Assembly (NCBI GenBank): GCA_046331465.1
Contig: JAXLQV010000003.1
Location: 1,364,001 to 1,428,000, forward strand
Origin: UBA5066 sp046331465
GTDB taxonomy: Bacteria; Acidobacteriota; Thermoanaerobaculia; UBA5066
Reading direction: 5' to 3'
Length of the DNA: 64,000 nt
A program made the position numbers and the translations under genes. This document shows, one piece after another, positions 39,805 through 50,839 of the stretch. The notes under the pieces were generated by a model. It worked only from the letters and a program-made list of their open reading frames with translations. It had not been told where the DNA came from and did not search any database. Positions within the stretch are counted from its first letter, which is position 1. Every line of letters begins with the position of its first letter.

Positions 39805-42800
39805 CTACGGCCCCGCCGGGCGCTCCGGGACGACGGGCGGGATCCCCGCCGCCGCGAGCGCCGCGTTGAATCCCGAGACCCCTTCGCCGAGCGCGTCGCG
39901 CGCGCCCGCCTCGGCGGCCGCCAGGGTCCCCTTCAGCTCGGCCCAGTAGGCGAGGGCGCCGGCCGTCGGCGGCGCGTCGGCGCTCGCGACCGCGCCGACG
40001 AGCCCGACGACCTGGTGGTCGAGCGCCGGCGGGAAGTTCAGGACGTCCTGCTCGCTCTTCAGCTTCGGGTTGACGAGCTTCTCCTCGGCGGCGAGGAGGC
40101 GCCCGTCGAGAAGCGTCGCCGCGTCGGCGACGGTGGCGGGGGCGCCCGCCTTCTTCGCGCGGGCGGCGATCGCGGCGACCTGCGCCCTGGCGTCGCGGAG
40201 CGCGCGGACGGTCTCGTGCGTCCGCGAGAGGGCCGCGTTCAGCTCGGCGAGGAAGGCCGCCTGCCGCCCGAGCTCCTCGCGGGAGAACGCCACGTTCGGG
40301 TTCGGGGCGACCTCGACGGGGACGGTCCGCGTCTCGCCGAAGGCGGTCAGCCGGACGGCGTAGCGGCCGGGCGCGACGAGCGGCCCCTCCCTCGAGCCCC
40401 AGAGGACCGCCTTCGGGACGAGCGCCGGCCCGAGTATCCGGAGGTCCCACGAGAAGCGGTTCAGTCCAGCCGTCACGGCAAGCGGCTTCTCGCGGGGGCC
40501 GTCCGCCTCCGCGTCGGCCTTCTCGTCCACCTTCTCGCTCGTGAAGCGGCGGAGGACCTTCTCCCCCTCGAGGACGTCGAGCGTCACGACCTCCTTCTCC
40601 TTCGGCGCCTCCTTCAGCCAGAACGAGACGAGCGCGCCGCCGGGGGCGTTCTGCCCCGCCCCCTTCGGCGGCTTGCCCGAGTCGCCGCCTCCCGGGAATC
40701 GGACGGCGACGGGAGGCGAGAAGAGGTGGACTTTCTCGCCCTCGATCCCGGCCGTCCACTGACGGAGCGGCGAGAGGTCGTCGAGGATCCAGAAGGCCCG
40801 GCCCTGCGTCGCGACGACGAGGTCGCCGTCCTTCACGGCGAGGTCGGTGACCGGAACGACCGGGAGGTTCCGCTGGAACCGGGTCCACCCCTTCCCGTCG
40901 TCGAAGGAGACGAAGAGCCCCGTCTCCGTCCCGGCGAAGAGGAGGCCGCGGCGGACCGGGTCCTCGCGGACGACGCGCGTGAAGGCATCGCGCGGGATCC
41001 CGGCGTCGATCCGCGTCCAGGTGGCGCCGAAATCGACCGTCTTCCAGAGGTGGGGCGTGAAGTCGCCGAGCTTGTAGAGCGTCGCGGCGACGTACGCGGC
41101 GCCGGCGGCGTGAGGGGAAGCCTCGATGGAGTTGACCTGGATCCCCTCGGGAAGCCCCTTCGGCGTCACGTTCGTCCACGTCGCCCCGCCGTCGCGCGTC
41201 ACGTGGACGAGGCCGTCGTCGCTCCCGGCCCAGAGGAGCCCCTTCTCGAGCGGCGACTCGGCGAGGGCGAAGATCGTCCCGTAGACCTCGACGCCGGTGT
41301 TGTCCTTCGTGATCGGCCCGCCCGACGACCCCTGTTTCGCCTTCTCGTTCCGCGTCAGGTCGGGGGAGACCTCCCTCCACGTCTGCCCCTCGTCGCGCGA
41401 CTCGAGGAGGACCTGCGCCGCGTGCCAGAGGACCTTCGGGTCGTGCCTCGAGACGAGGATCGGCGCGTTCCACTGGAAGCGGTACTTCAGGTCGCTCGCC
41501 GGGCGGCCGATCGCGAGCTGCGGCCAGGCCGTGACCTGCCGCTCCTCGCCCGTCCGGTGGTCGTACCGCGTGATCGAGCCGCCGTAGCAGCCGGCGTAGA
41601 CGACCTCCGGGTCGCCCGGCTTCGGCGCGACCCAGCCGCTCTCGCAGCCGCCGACGTCGTGCCACTCCTCGCGGCCGATCTCCCCGCCGCGCGAGCGGCT
41701 CGCGATCGCGACCGTCGAGTTGTCCTGCTGCGCCCCGTAGACGCGATACGGGAAGCGGTCGTCGACGGCGACGCGGTAGAACTGCCCCGTCGGCTGGTTC
41801 TCGATCGACGACCAGCTCTGCGCGCCGTCGTACGTCACGTAGGCCCCGCCGTCGTCTCCCGCGACCATGTGGGTCGGGTCGTCGGGGTCGATCCAGAGGT
41901 CGTGGTGGTCGCCGTGCGGCGTCGGGATCCGCGCGAAGCTCTTCCCGCCGTCGACGGAGCGCCAGAACTGGACGTTCTGGACGCAGACGGTGTCGGCGCT
42001 CTTCGGGTCGGCGAAGACCTCCGTGTAGTACCAGGCGCGCTGGCGGAGGGAGTTCTCGTCGTTCACCTTCGTCCAGCTCCCGCCCCAGTCGTCCGACCGG
42101 AAGAGGCCCCCCTTCTCCGCCTCGACGAGCGCCCAGACGCGTCCGGGCCTCGCGCCCGACGGCGCGACGCCGACCTTCCCCCACGTCCCCTCCGGGAGCC
42201 CCTTCGTCAGCCTCGTCCAGGTGTCGCCGCCGTCGTCCGAGCGCCAGAGGCCGCTCCCGGGGCCGCCCGAGACGAGCTCCCAGGGACGCCGCACGACCTG
42301 CCACGTCCCCGCGTAGAGGACGCGCGGGTTCGTCGGGTCGAGCGCGAGGTCGCTCGCGCCCGTCGACGCGTCGACGAAGAGGACGCGCGTCCAGCTCTTC
42401 CCGCCGTCCCTGGTCCGGTAGACGCCCCGCTCCTCGCTCGGCCCCCAGACCTTCCCCTGCGCGGCGACCCATGCGACGTCGGGGTCCTTCGGGTGGACGC
42501 GGATCGCGGAGATCTGCTGCGTCCCGGCGAGGCCGACGCTCTTCCAGCTCCGCCCCGCGTCGAGCGACCGCCAGACGCCGTCGCCGTGCGAGACGTTCCC
42601 CCGGATCGGTGCTTCGCCCATCCCGGCCCAGACGACGTTCGGGTCCGACTCGGCCACGGCGACCGCGCCGACGGAGCCGGTCCGGAAGAACTTGTCCGTC
42701 ACGGGCTCCCAGCTCGTCCCGCCGTCCGTCGTCTTCCAGACGCCGCCCCCGGTCCCGCCGAAGTAGTGGACGTTCCGCTGGCCCCGGACCCCGGCGACCG

Positions 42801-42972
42801 CGGTGACCCGCCCGCCCCGGAACGGGCCGATGTTCCGGAACCGCATCCCCTCCATGCGGCTCTCGAACGCCGGCTCCCTCGGCGCGTCCTTGGCGGGCGC
42901 GGGAGCGGCGAGCGTCGGAAGGGCGGCCGCGGCGAGGAGGAGGACGGGAGCGAGTCGTGTGGCGTGCTTCAA
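39805..42972 (-). CDS. Exported VPS10/BNR-repeat beta-propeller protein
   Basis: A 1055-residue exported protein (signal 1-22, ending 'LAAPAPA'). Residues about 40-730 contain many BNR/Asp-box repeats of the 'SxDGGxTW' kind ('KTTDGGTSWEPV', 'RSLDAGRSWKSV', 'RSDDGGDTWTRL', 'RSVDGGKSFARI', 'ESRDEGQTWREV'), as in sortilin/VPS10-like propellers. The last 250 residues form a mixed beta and helical C-terminal part. The family is abundant in Acidobacteriota and Bacteroidota; catalytic sialidase residues cannot be identified, so I do not call it a glycosidase. It starts with TTG at 42972 after GGAGGCTCCCC. Confidence 0.92.
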   Translation of the reverse strand: MKHATRLAPVLLLAAAALPTLAAPAPAKDAPREPAFESRMEGMRFRNIGPFRGGRVTAVAGVRGQRNVHYFGGTGGGVWKTTDGGTSWEPVTDKFFRTGSVGAVAVAESDPNVVWAGMGEAPIRGNVSHGDGVWRSLDAGRSWKSVGLAGTQQISAIRVHPKDPDVAWVAAQGKVWGPSEERGVYRTRDGGKSWTRVLFVDASTGASDLALDPTNPRVLYAGTWQVVRRPWELVSGGPGSGLWRSDDGGDTWTRLTKGLPEGTWGKVGVAPSGARPGRVWALVEAEKGGLFRSDDWGGSWTKVNDENSLRQRAWYYTEVFADPKSADTVCVQNVQFWRSVDGGKSFARIPTPHGDHHDLWIDPDDPTHMVAGDDGGAYVTYDGAQSWSSIENQPTGQFYRVAVDDRFPYRVYGAQQDNSTVAIASRSRGGEIGREEWHDVGGCESGWVAPKPGDPEVVYAGCYGGSITRYDHRTGEERQVTAWPQLAIGRPASDLKYRFQWNAPILVSRHDPKVLWHAAQVLLESRDEGQTWREVSPDLTRNEKAKQGSSGGPITKDNTGVEVYGTIFALAESPLEKGLLWAGSDDGLVHVTRDGGATWTNVTPKGLPEGIQVNSIEASPHAAGAAYVAATLYKLGDFTPHLWKTVDFGATWTRIDAGIPRDAFTRVVREDPVRRGLLFAGTETGLFVSFDDGKGWTRFQRNLPVVPVTDLAVKDGDLVVATQGRAFWILDDLSPLRQWTAGIEGEKVHLFSPPVAVRFPGGGDSGKPPKGAGQNAPGGALVSFWLKEAPKEKEVVTLDVLEGEKVLRRFTSEKVDEKADAEADGPREKPLAVTAGLNRFSWDLRILGPALVPKAVLWGSREGPLVAPGRYAVRLTAFGETRTVPVEVAPNPNVAFSREELGRQAAFLAELNAALSRTHETVRALRDARAQVAAIAARAKKAGAPATVADAATLLDGRLLAAEEKLVNPKLKSEQDVLNFPPALDHQVVGLVGAVASADAPPTAGALAYWAELKGTLAAAEAGARDALGEGVSGFNAALAAAGIPPVVPERPAGP

Positions 42973-43118
42973 GGGGAGCCTCCGCGGGGAACGATACCGG
43001 AGCGGGCGAGGCCGGGGCGCGCCCGATCCCCGCCGGTGGAGGCAAATCCCGCGACGGCCGTAGCGTCGTAAGGGAGGCGAGCGGGGCGGGGAACGCCGCC
43101 GCGGGAAAGCGAGACGAC

Positions 43119-43322
43119 ATGGACGGGACGCCGACGACGAAACCCCGATCGGGAGACGAGGTCGACCGCAGGATCCGCATCGAGTGGGCGGCCCGCCAGG
43201 TCCGGAAGGGCTTCATGGACCTCCAGGAAGCCGCTCTCGCCGCGCGGGTCCCCGTCACCGCTCTCGCGTCCGTCGTCGGAGCCGACGCCCGGGGCGTCGC
43301 CGCCGGGGCGCACGCGGCCTGA
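43119..43322 (+). CDS. Possible small protein, unknown
   Basis: A 67-residue open frame with plausible composition: a charged N-terminus, 'RIEWAARQVRKGFMDLQEAA' helix, and 'LAARVPVTALASVVGADARG'. The only ribosome site is weak (GGGAAAG). TAGCGT lies further upstream at about 43058. It occupies the only space between divergent transcription of the BNR gene and the convergent S9 gene. I do not recognise a family and it may be spurious. Confidence 0.4.
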   Translation: MDGTPTTKPRSGDEVDRRIRIEWAARQVRKGFMDLQEAALAARVPVTALASVVGADARGVAAGAHAA

Positions 43323-43331
43323 AGCGGTTCG

Positions 43332-43354
43332 GGGAGGCCCGTCGAGGGCCTCCC
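43332..43354. terminator. Hairpin between the small gene and S9 peptidase gene
   Basis: Perfect 9-bp stem GGGAGGCCC / GGGCCTCCC with loop GTCGA, just after the small open frame. There is no T-run. Confidence 0.5.
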
Positions 43355-43410
43355 GGCGGCGGCAGCGTCGCCTCCCCTCGAGACGGAAACCGGAGACGTA
43401 TGAGAAGGAA

Positions 43411-43445
43411 ACGGGGGCGGCGACCGCGACGGCCGCCGCCCCCGT
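43411..43445. terminator. Strong hairpin downstream of the S9 peptidase gene
   Basis: 11-bp stem ACGGGGGCGGC / GCCGCCCCCGT with a 13-nt loop, lying 21 bp beyond the stop of the leftward S9 gene. There is no T-run, but the stem is very stable. Confidence 0.6.
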
Positions 43446-43466
43446 CGGGCTCCGAATCCGGGCGGC

Positions 43467-46211
<2,745 letters not shown>

Positions 46212-46246
46212 CTTCGAGGCCTCCTTGCCTGAGAGAGCGTGCGGAA

Positions 46247-47593
46247 TCACCCTGGGGAGGTTGTACGTCGAACCGGCGGGGAAGTTCCCGCCTCGGGCTG
46301 TCGGGAGGGGCGGGCCGCCGGCGCGGTGATCAGCCGGGCGGACCTCGCCCAGGTCAGGTAGCTCCAGGCCCACTGGACGAGGACGAGGACCCGGTTCCCG
46401 AACTGGACGATGTAGAGAAGGTGTACGAAGAGCCAGGCGAGCCAGGCGAGGTATCCGCCGAAGCCGAGACCCGCCACCTCGGCGACGGCCGAGGCCCGTC
46501 CGATCGTCGCCATGCTCCCCTTGTCGAAGTAGCGGAAGGGGCCGGGGTTCCGGCCCGCGAGGCGCGCGCGGATCGCCCTCGCCACGTACCGCCCCTGCTG
46601 CATCGCAACGGGGGCGACGCCCGGGAGGGGCCGCCCGGCTTCGTTCGTGACGAGGGCGAGGTCCCCGAGGACGACGAGCTCCGGGTGCCCCGGCAGGGAG
46701 AGATCGGGGCGGACGATCACGCGGCCGGCCCGGTCCGTCGTCCCCCCGGCGGCCTCGGCGAGCGCCCGCCCGAGGGGAGAGCCCTCGACGCCGGCCGCCC
46801 AGAGGACCGTCCGGGCCCGGACGGTCTCGTCCGCGCCGCCGTGCCGGAGCGTGACGCCGTCCTCCCGGACACCGGTCACGAGCGTCTCCGTCCGGACCTC
46901 CACGCCGAGCCGGGCGAGGTCGGCGGCGGCGCGGGCAGAGAGGGCGGGCGCGTACGAGCCGAGGACGCGGTCGGCCCCCTCGACGAGGAGGATCCGGGCC
47001 TGCGCTGGGTCGATCCTCCGGAATTCGTCCCGGAGGGTGTGCCGGGCGATCTCGGCGAGCGCCCCGGCGAGCTCGGCCCCGGTCGGGCCCGCGCCGACGA
47101 TGACGAACGTGAGCGCTTCGCGTCGGCGCGCCTCGTCCTCTTCCCGCTCGGCCGCCTCGAACGCCGCGAGGACGCGGGCCCGGATGGCCGTGGCGTCCTC
47201 GAGCGTCTTCAGGCCGGGGGCCACCTCTTCCCACTCGGGTCGTCCGAAGTAGGAGTGCCGGGCGCCCGTCGCCACGACGAGGAGGTCGTAGGGGACCGCC
47301 CCGTCCTCGAGGAGGAGGCGCCGCCCGGCCACGTCGACGCCCGTCGCCTCGGCGAGGAGGACGCGGACGTTCGGCTGCCGCTTGAAGAGGGCGCGGAGCG
47401 GCGTCGCGATGTTCGCCGGGGAGAGGCCCCCCGTCGCGACCTGGTAGAGGAGCGGCTGGAAGAGGTGGAAGTTGCGCCGGTCGACGAGGGTGACGTCGAC
47501 CGGCGCGCCGCGCAGGGCGCGGACGAGCGAGAGGCCGCCGAACCCGCCGCCGACGACGACGACCCGGAGGCGGGGGGCCGCGGTCCCGCTCAC
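46247..47593 (-). CDS. ndh: Type II NADH dehydrogenase
   Basis: A 448-residue single-subunit NADH:quinone oxidoreductase that passes electrons to the quinone pool without pumping protons. FAD-binding GxGxxG is in 'VVVVGGGFGGLSLVRAL' and the NAD site in 'FVIVGAGPTGAELAGAL'. The quinone-side 'GLKTLEDATAIRARVL' and 'FRYFDKGSMATIGR' segments are typical. The C-terminal region (about 385-425) is very hydrophobic and Trp-rich ('WLAWLFVHLLYIVQFGNR') and serves as a membrane anchor. GTG at 47593 overlaps the stop of the upstream unknown gene as GTGA. Confidence 0.95.
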   Translation of the reverse strand: MSGTAAPRLRVVVVGGGFGGLSLVRALRGAPVDVTLVDRRNFHLFQPLLYQVATGGLSPANIATPLRALFKRQPNVRVLLAEATGVDVAGRRLLLEDGAVPYDLLVVATGARHSYFGRPEWEEVAPGLKTLEDATAIRARVLAAFEAAEREEDEARRREALTFVIVGAGPTGAELAGALAEIARHTLRDEFRRIDPAQARILLVEGADRVLGSYAPALSARAAADLARLGVEVRTETLVTGVREDGVTLRHGGADETVRARTVLWAAGVEGSPLGRALAEAAGGTTDRAGRVIVRPDLSLPGHPELVVLGDLALVTNEAGRPLPGVAPVAMQQGRYVARAIRARLAGRNPGPFRYFDKGSMATIGRASAVAEVAGLGFGGYLAWLAWLFVHLLYIVQFGNRVLVLVQWAWSYLTWARSARLITAPAARPSRQPEAGTSPPVRRTTSPG

Positions 47594-50500
47594 CGCTCCT
47601 CCGGGGGCCTCTCGTCCTCCTCGATCCCGAGGAGCGACGCGAGCGCGGCACGGCAGGTGGGGGAGGTGGTCGACGCGAGGGCCCGCCGCGCGGCCTGGCC
47701 CGTCTCGGTCGAGGCGGCCCGGGCGATGCCGGCGGCGACCGGCTCCCCCGGCCGGAGGCGGGCGCGGTCGCAGCCGCGCGCCTCGAGCGCCGAGAGGACG
47801 TCGGGGAAGGGATCGATGCCGTGCGCGAGAAGCGTCGGGAGGAGCGGCTCGGGGACGCAGCCGACGGCGAGGGCGGCCGCGAGGCGCGCCGCCCCGAGCT
47901 GCTCGGCGCGCGGCGCGTCCAGCTCGAAGAGCGCCCCGAGCGGGCCCGTGCCGAAGGGGAGCGTCTCCCCGGCGAGGCGGGCGAGGGCCGCGATGCCGTC
48001 GTCCCCGAGGGGCCCGAAGAGGGCGACGAGCTCGGCCGGCGTCGCGCACGTCGGGCAGGTCTCGAGGAGCGCGGTCGCGAGCGGTTCGGCGGACCCCGCG
48101 TCTCCCACGCGCGCGAGGGCCGTCGCCGCCTCGAGGCTCGCGGCGGGGAGGCCCCGGGCGCGCCGGAGCGCGGCGCGGAGAGGCTCGCTCTCCCGGATCC
48201 GCTCCGGGTCGAGGGCCCGCGCCCAGGCCCCCGCCTCGCCGTCGTCGAGGTCGAGCGGGACGGTCCCGCGCGTCCAGGCGTCGGCGGCGACGCGGTCGGC
48301 CGCCGCGGCGTCGATCCGCTTCAGGGCGTCGAGCCAGAAGCCGCGCTCGGCCGGGGGGACCCGGGTCGTCGCGAGCTCGCGCTCGAGCCAGGCGGCGAGG
48401 CGCGCGGAGCCTTCCGGGGGCCGCTGGAGCGCGAGCCTCCGGAAGACGGGAGCGAGCTCCCGCTCGGCCAGGATCTCGAGGAGGTCCTCCTCCGAGGCCG
48501 TGCCGCGGACGGCGCGTCCCAGCCGGAGGTCGAGGCGCAGCTCGGGGGGCGCGGCGCCCGAGCGGGCCCAGGCCGCGAGGAGCGCGAGCCGCTCCCGCGA
48601 GATCCAGGCGGGGGGCTCCTCCTCGTCGGTCAGCCCGGACGCCACGAGCTGGACGAACGAGTAGAGGCCGCAGTAGCGGTCCTCCGTCGGCGCGTCCCCG
48701 CGGGAACGCGCCTCGGCCGCGCCGGCGAGCGTGCAGGAGGACGGGTCCTTCGAGGCGGCGCGCGCGCCGAGGAAGAGCTCGAGGAAGAGGGCGTTCCACT
48801 CGCGCGCGGGGAGGCTCCGGTCCGCGGTCAGCGACAGGAACGCAAACGTCCCGAGCTCGGGCCGCCGGAGGACCTCCGACCGGAACCGTGCGGCGTCGAT
48901 GGGGAGCCCCGCGAGCGGGCCGACCGCGCGGGCCGAGGCCCGGATCCCCGCGTCGGGAGACGACAGCGCCTCGAGGAGGAGCGACGCGAGCGGGCCGCGA
49001 TCCCGGCCGGCGCCGCGGGCGTCCGACGCGCCCGCGTCCGCCCGTCCGTCCGGCCCGGCCGCGGGGGAGGGAGCCGACCCGGATGCGGCGGCCTCCGCGA
49101 CGGCGGCGAGGGCGAGGAGCCCCGCGGGCGAGGGAGGCCCCGCGGCGCAGTCGAGGAGGGTGCGCGGGAACCGGGCCGCGGGGGCGTGGAACCGGAGCTC
49201 GCCGTAGCCCCCCGAGAAGAGGTCGGACGCGTCGCCGGAGAGGAGCCCCTCGACCTCCTCGGGGCGCTCCCGCGCGATCCCGTCGATCCGCGCCCGGTCG
49301 ACCGCCGTGACGAGCTCGGCGAGCTCGGGCGTGAACGCCTCCTCGGGGAGCGGCTCCTCGCCGGCGTCCAGGGCTCCCGCCGCGATCGCCCCGGCGACGG
49401 CCGGCAGGGCCCAGGACGGGGCCGCGCCCGGGTCGTCCGCGAGGAGCGCGAACGCGGCGGCGCGCCGGAGCCAGAGAGGGCCCCCTTCCTCGACGCGCCT
49501 CTCGAGGGCGTCGAGGAGGGCGAGCCGCTCGTCGCCGCGGAGGACGCCGAGGAGGAGCGGCAGCGCCCGCGCGGCCTCGAGCGCGCCGGGCTCGCCGTCG
49601 CCGACGCCCGCGAGCCTCGCGAGGGCGCCCGGGGCGTCGCTCCGTGCCCGGTCGAGGAACCGAGCCGCGGGCGCGCCGGGGAGGAGGGCGAGCTCGGCCC
49701 AGTCGGCCCCCGTGGCCCGCGATCCGAGCGCCTCGAGCCGCCGGACCTGCCCGACGACGCGCGCCGCGGCTGCGGGATCGGCTCCCTCCTCGAGAGGCAT
49801 CACGACACGAGAGACCTCCGAGAAGCGATCGTCGAACCGGGCCGCTTCCATCCCGTCGAGGGCGAGGAGGCCTCCGTCGGGGAGCGGGAAGAGCTCGTTC
49901 CACGCCCCGAGCGCCACGGATCGCTCGAGCCGCCCGGAGCCGTCGAAGAGCTCGGCCACGGCGAGCGGGTCGCCGCGGTCCTCGCCGTCGGCCGACGGGG
50001 CCGTCCGGATCGAGAGCCGGAGGAGGCCCGAGGGGTGGGGGAGGACGAAGCGCGTGCGCCCCTCGCCGCAGGCCGCGAGCGGGTCGGGGACGAGGACGGC
50101 CTCGGGGCGGTCGAGGCGGACGGCCGCCTCGCCGCGCGTCCCGGGGAAGAGGATCGCGACCCCGCCCGCGCCGGCCGAGAGCCGCGGCGCCGACGGCCGG
50201 CCGACGCGTCGCGTGACGCTCTCCTCGGCGACGGAGCCGGCGGGCGTCTCGCCGTCCGGGCCGACGCGGACGACGCTCCAGGTCCCCTTCTCCCGGCGGA
50301 GGAGGAAGGCCTCGTCGCCGAGGAAGGCGGGCTCGGAGCCCCGGGCCGCCCAGGTCGGGACGGTCGCGCGGATCGACCCGTCGGGAAAGCGGAAGACGTA
50401 GCGCGCCTCGACCCGCCGCTCCCCTCCCGAGCGGGCCGGCAGGTGGCGGAACCCGTCGGGAGTCGGCCCGGTGACGCGGGCGCCCGAGTCGGCGACGCCG

Positions 50501-50739
50501 AGGACGTTCCCCTCGTCGCCGACCGGGAAGGCCGCGCGCTCGGCGCCGAGGAGGTCGCGCAGCACGAGCCGGTGCGCCGAGGGCTCGACGGTCCAGACGA
50601 GCCCTCCCGGGGTCACCCCGAACGCCGGCTCCACCCGTCCGCGCGGCGCCGCCTCCGCGGGGAAGGCGAGGAGCAGCGCCGGGAGGAGCCGCAGGAGCGC
50701 CCGCATTCCGGCTCGTCGGCGGGAACGGACGTCGGACAC
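47590..50739 (-). CDS. Large exported protein of unknown function, coupled to ndh
   Basis: A 1049-residue protein if the GTG at 50739 is the start, or 1038 from the ATG at 50706. A signal peptide ('LLRLLPALLLAFPAEA') is found in either case. The N-terminal third (about 30-290) looks like beta-rich propeller sequence ('VWTVEPSAHRLVLRDLLG', 'GGLLALDGMEAARFDDRF'). The rest is Leu/Ala/Arg-rich helices suggesting HEAT/ARM-type repeats. One C-x2-C is near the C-terminus ('ETCPTCATPAEL'). TATGCT lies 6 nt before the GTG, which favours the longer form and leaderless translation. I recognise no family. The GTGA overlap with ndh suggests co-expression. Confidence 0.82.
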   Translation of the reverse strand: MSDVRSRRRAGMRALLRLLPALLLAFPAEAAPRGRVEPAFGVTPGGLVWTVEPSAHRLVLRDLLGAERAAFPVGDEGNVLGVADSGARVTGPTPDGFRHLPARSGGERRVEARYVFRFPDGSIRATVPTWAARGSEPAFLGDEAFLLRREKGTWSVVRVGPDGETPAGSVAEESVTRRVGRPSAPRLSAGAGGVAILFPGTRGEAAVRLDRPEAVLVPDPLAACGEGRTRFVLPHPSGLLRLSIRTAPSADGEDRGDPLAVAELFDGSGRLERSVALGAWNELFPLPDGGLLALDGMEAARFDDRFSEVSRVVMPLEEGADPAAAARVVGQVRRLEALGSRATGADWAELALLPGAPAARFLDRARSDAPGALARLAGVGDGEPGALEAARALPLLLGVLRGDERLALLDALERRVEEGGPLWLRRAAAFALLADDPGAAPSWALPAVAGAIAAGALDAGEEPLPEEAFTPELAELVTAVDRARIDGIARERPEEVEGLLSGDASDLFSGGYGELRFHAPAARFPRTLLDCAAGPPSPAGLLALAAVAEAAASGSAPSPAAGPDGRADAGASDARGAGRDRGPLASLLLEALSSPDAGIRASARAVGPLAGLPIDAARFRSEVLRRPELGTFAFLSLTADRSLPAREWNALFLELFLGARAASKDPSSCTLAGAAEARSRGDAPTEDRYCGLYSFVQLVASGLTDEEEPPAWISRERLALLAAWARSGAAPPELRLDLRLGRAVRGTASEEDLLEILAERELAPVFRRLALQRPPEGSARLAAWLERELATTRVPPAERGFWLDALKRIDAAAADRVAADAWTRGTVPLDLDDGEAGAWARALDPERIRESEPLRAALRRARGLPAASLEAATALARVGDAGSAEPLATALLETCPTCATPAELVALFGPLGDDGIAALARLAGETLPFGTGPLGALFELDAPRAEQLGAARLAAALAVGCVPEPLLPTLLAHGIDPFPDVLSALEARGCDRARLRPGEPVAAGIARAASTETGQAARRALASTTSPTCRAALASLLGIEEDERPPEER

Positions 50740-50745
50740 CTCCGC

Positions 50746-50751
50746 AGCATA
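50746..50751 (-). promoter_or_regulatory. Leaderless-type -10 box (TATGCT) for the unknown-ndh operon
   Basis: TATGCT is followed by GCGGAG and the GTG at 50739. Confidence 0.4.
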
Positions 50752-50839
50752 GCCGCGGCGCCCGATCGTCGTGCCGCGACGCGGCACGAGACCTTAAACT
50801 GGAGGGTCAGACGGAACGCCCGCGGAAGAGGAGGCCCCC

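Noticed and set aside
39805..42972. Sialidase or other glycoside hydrolase
   Set aside because: BNR/Asp-box repeats occur in many non-enzymatic propellers. I cannot see the Arg triad or catalytic Tyr of sialidases.
42969..43313. Small open frame opposite the 43119-43322 candidate
   Set aside because: Gly/Arg/Pro-rich, with no ribosome site or helix-forming pattern. The + strand candidate is weak but better.
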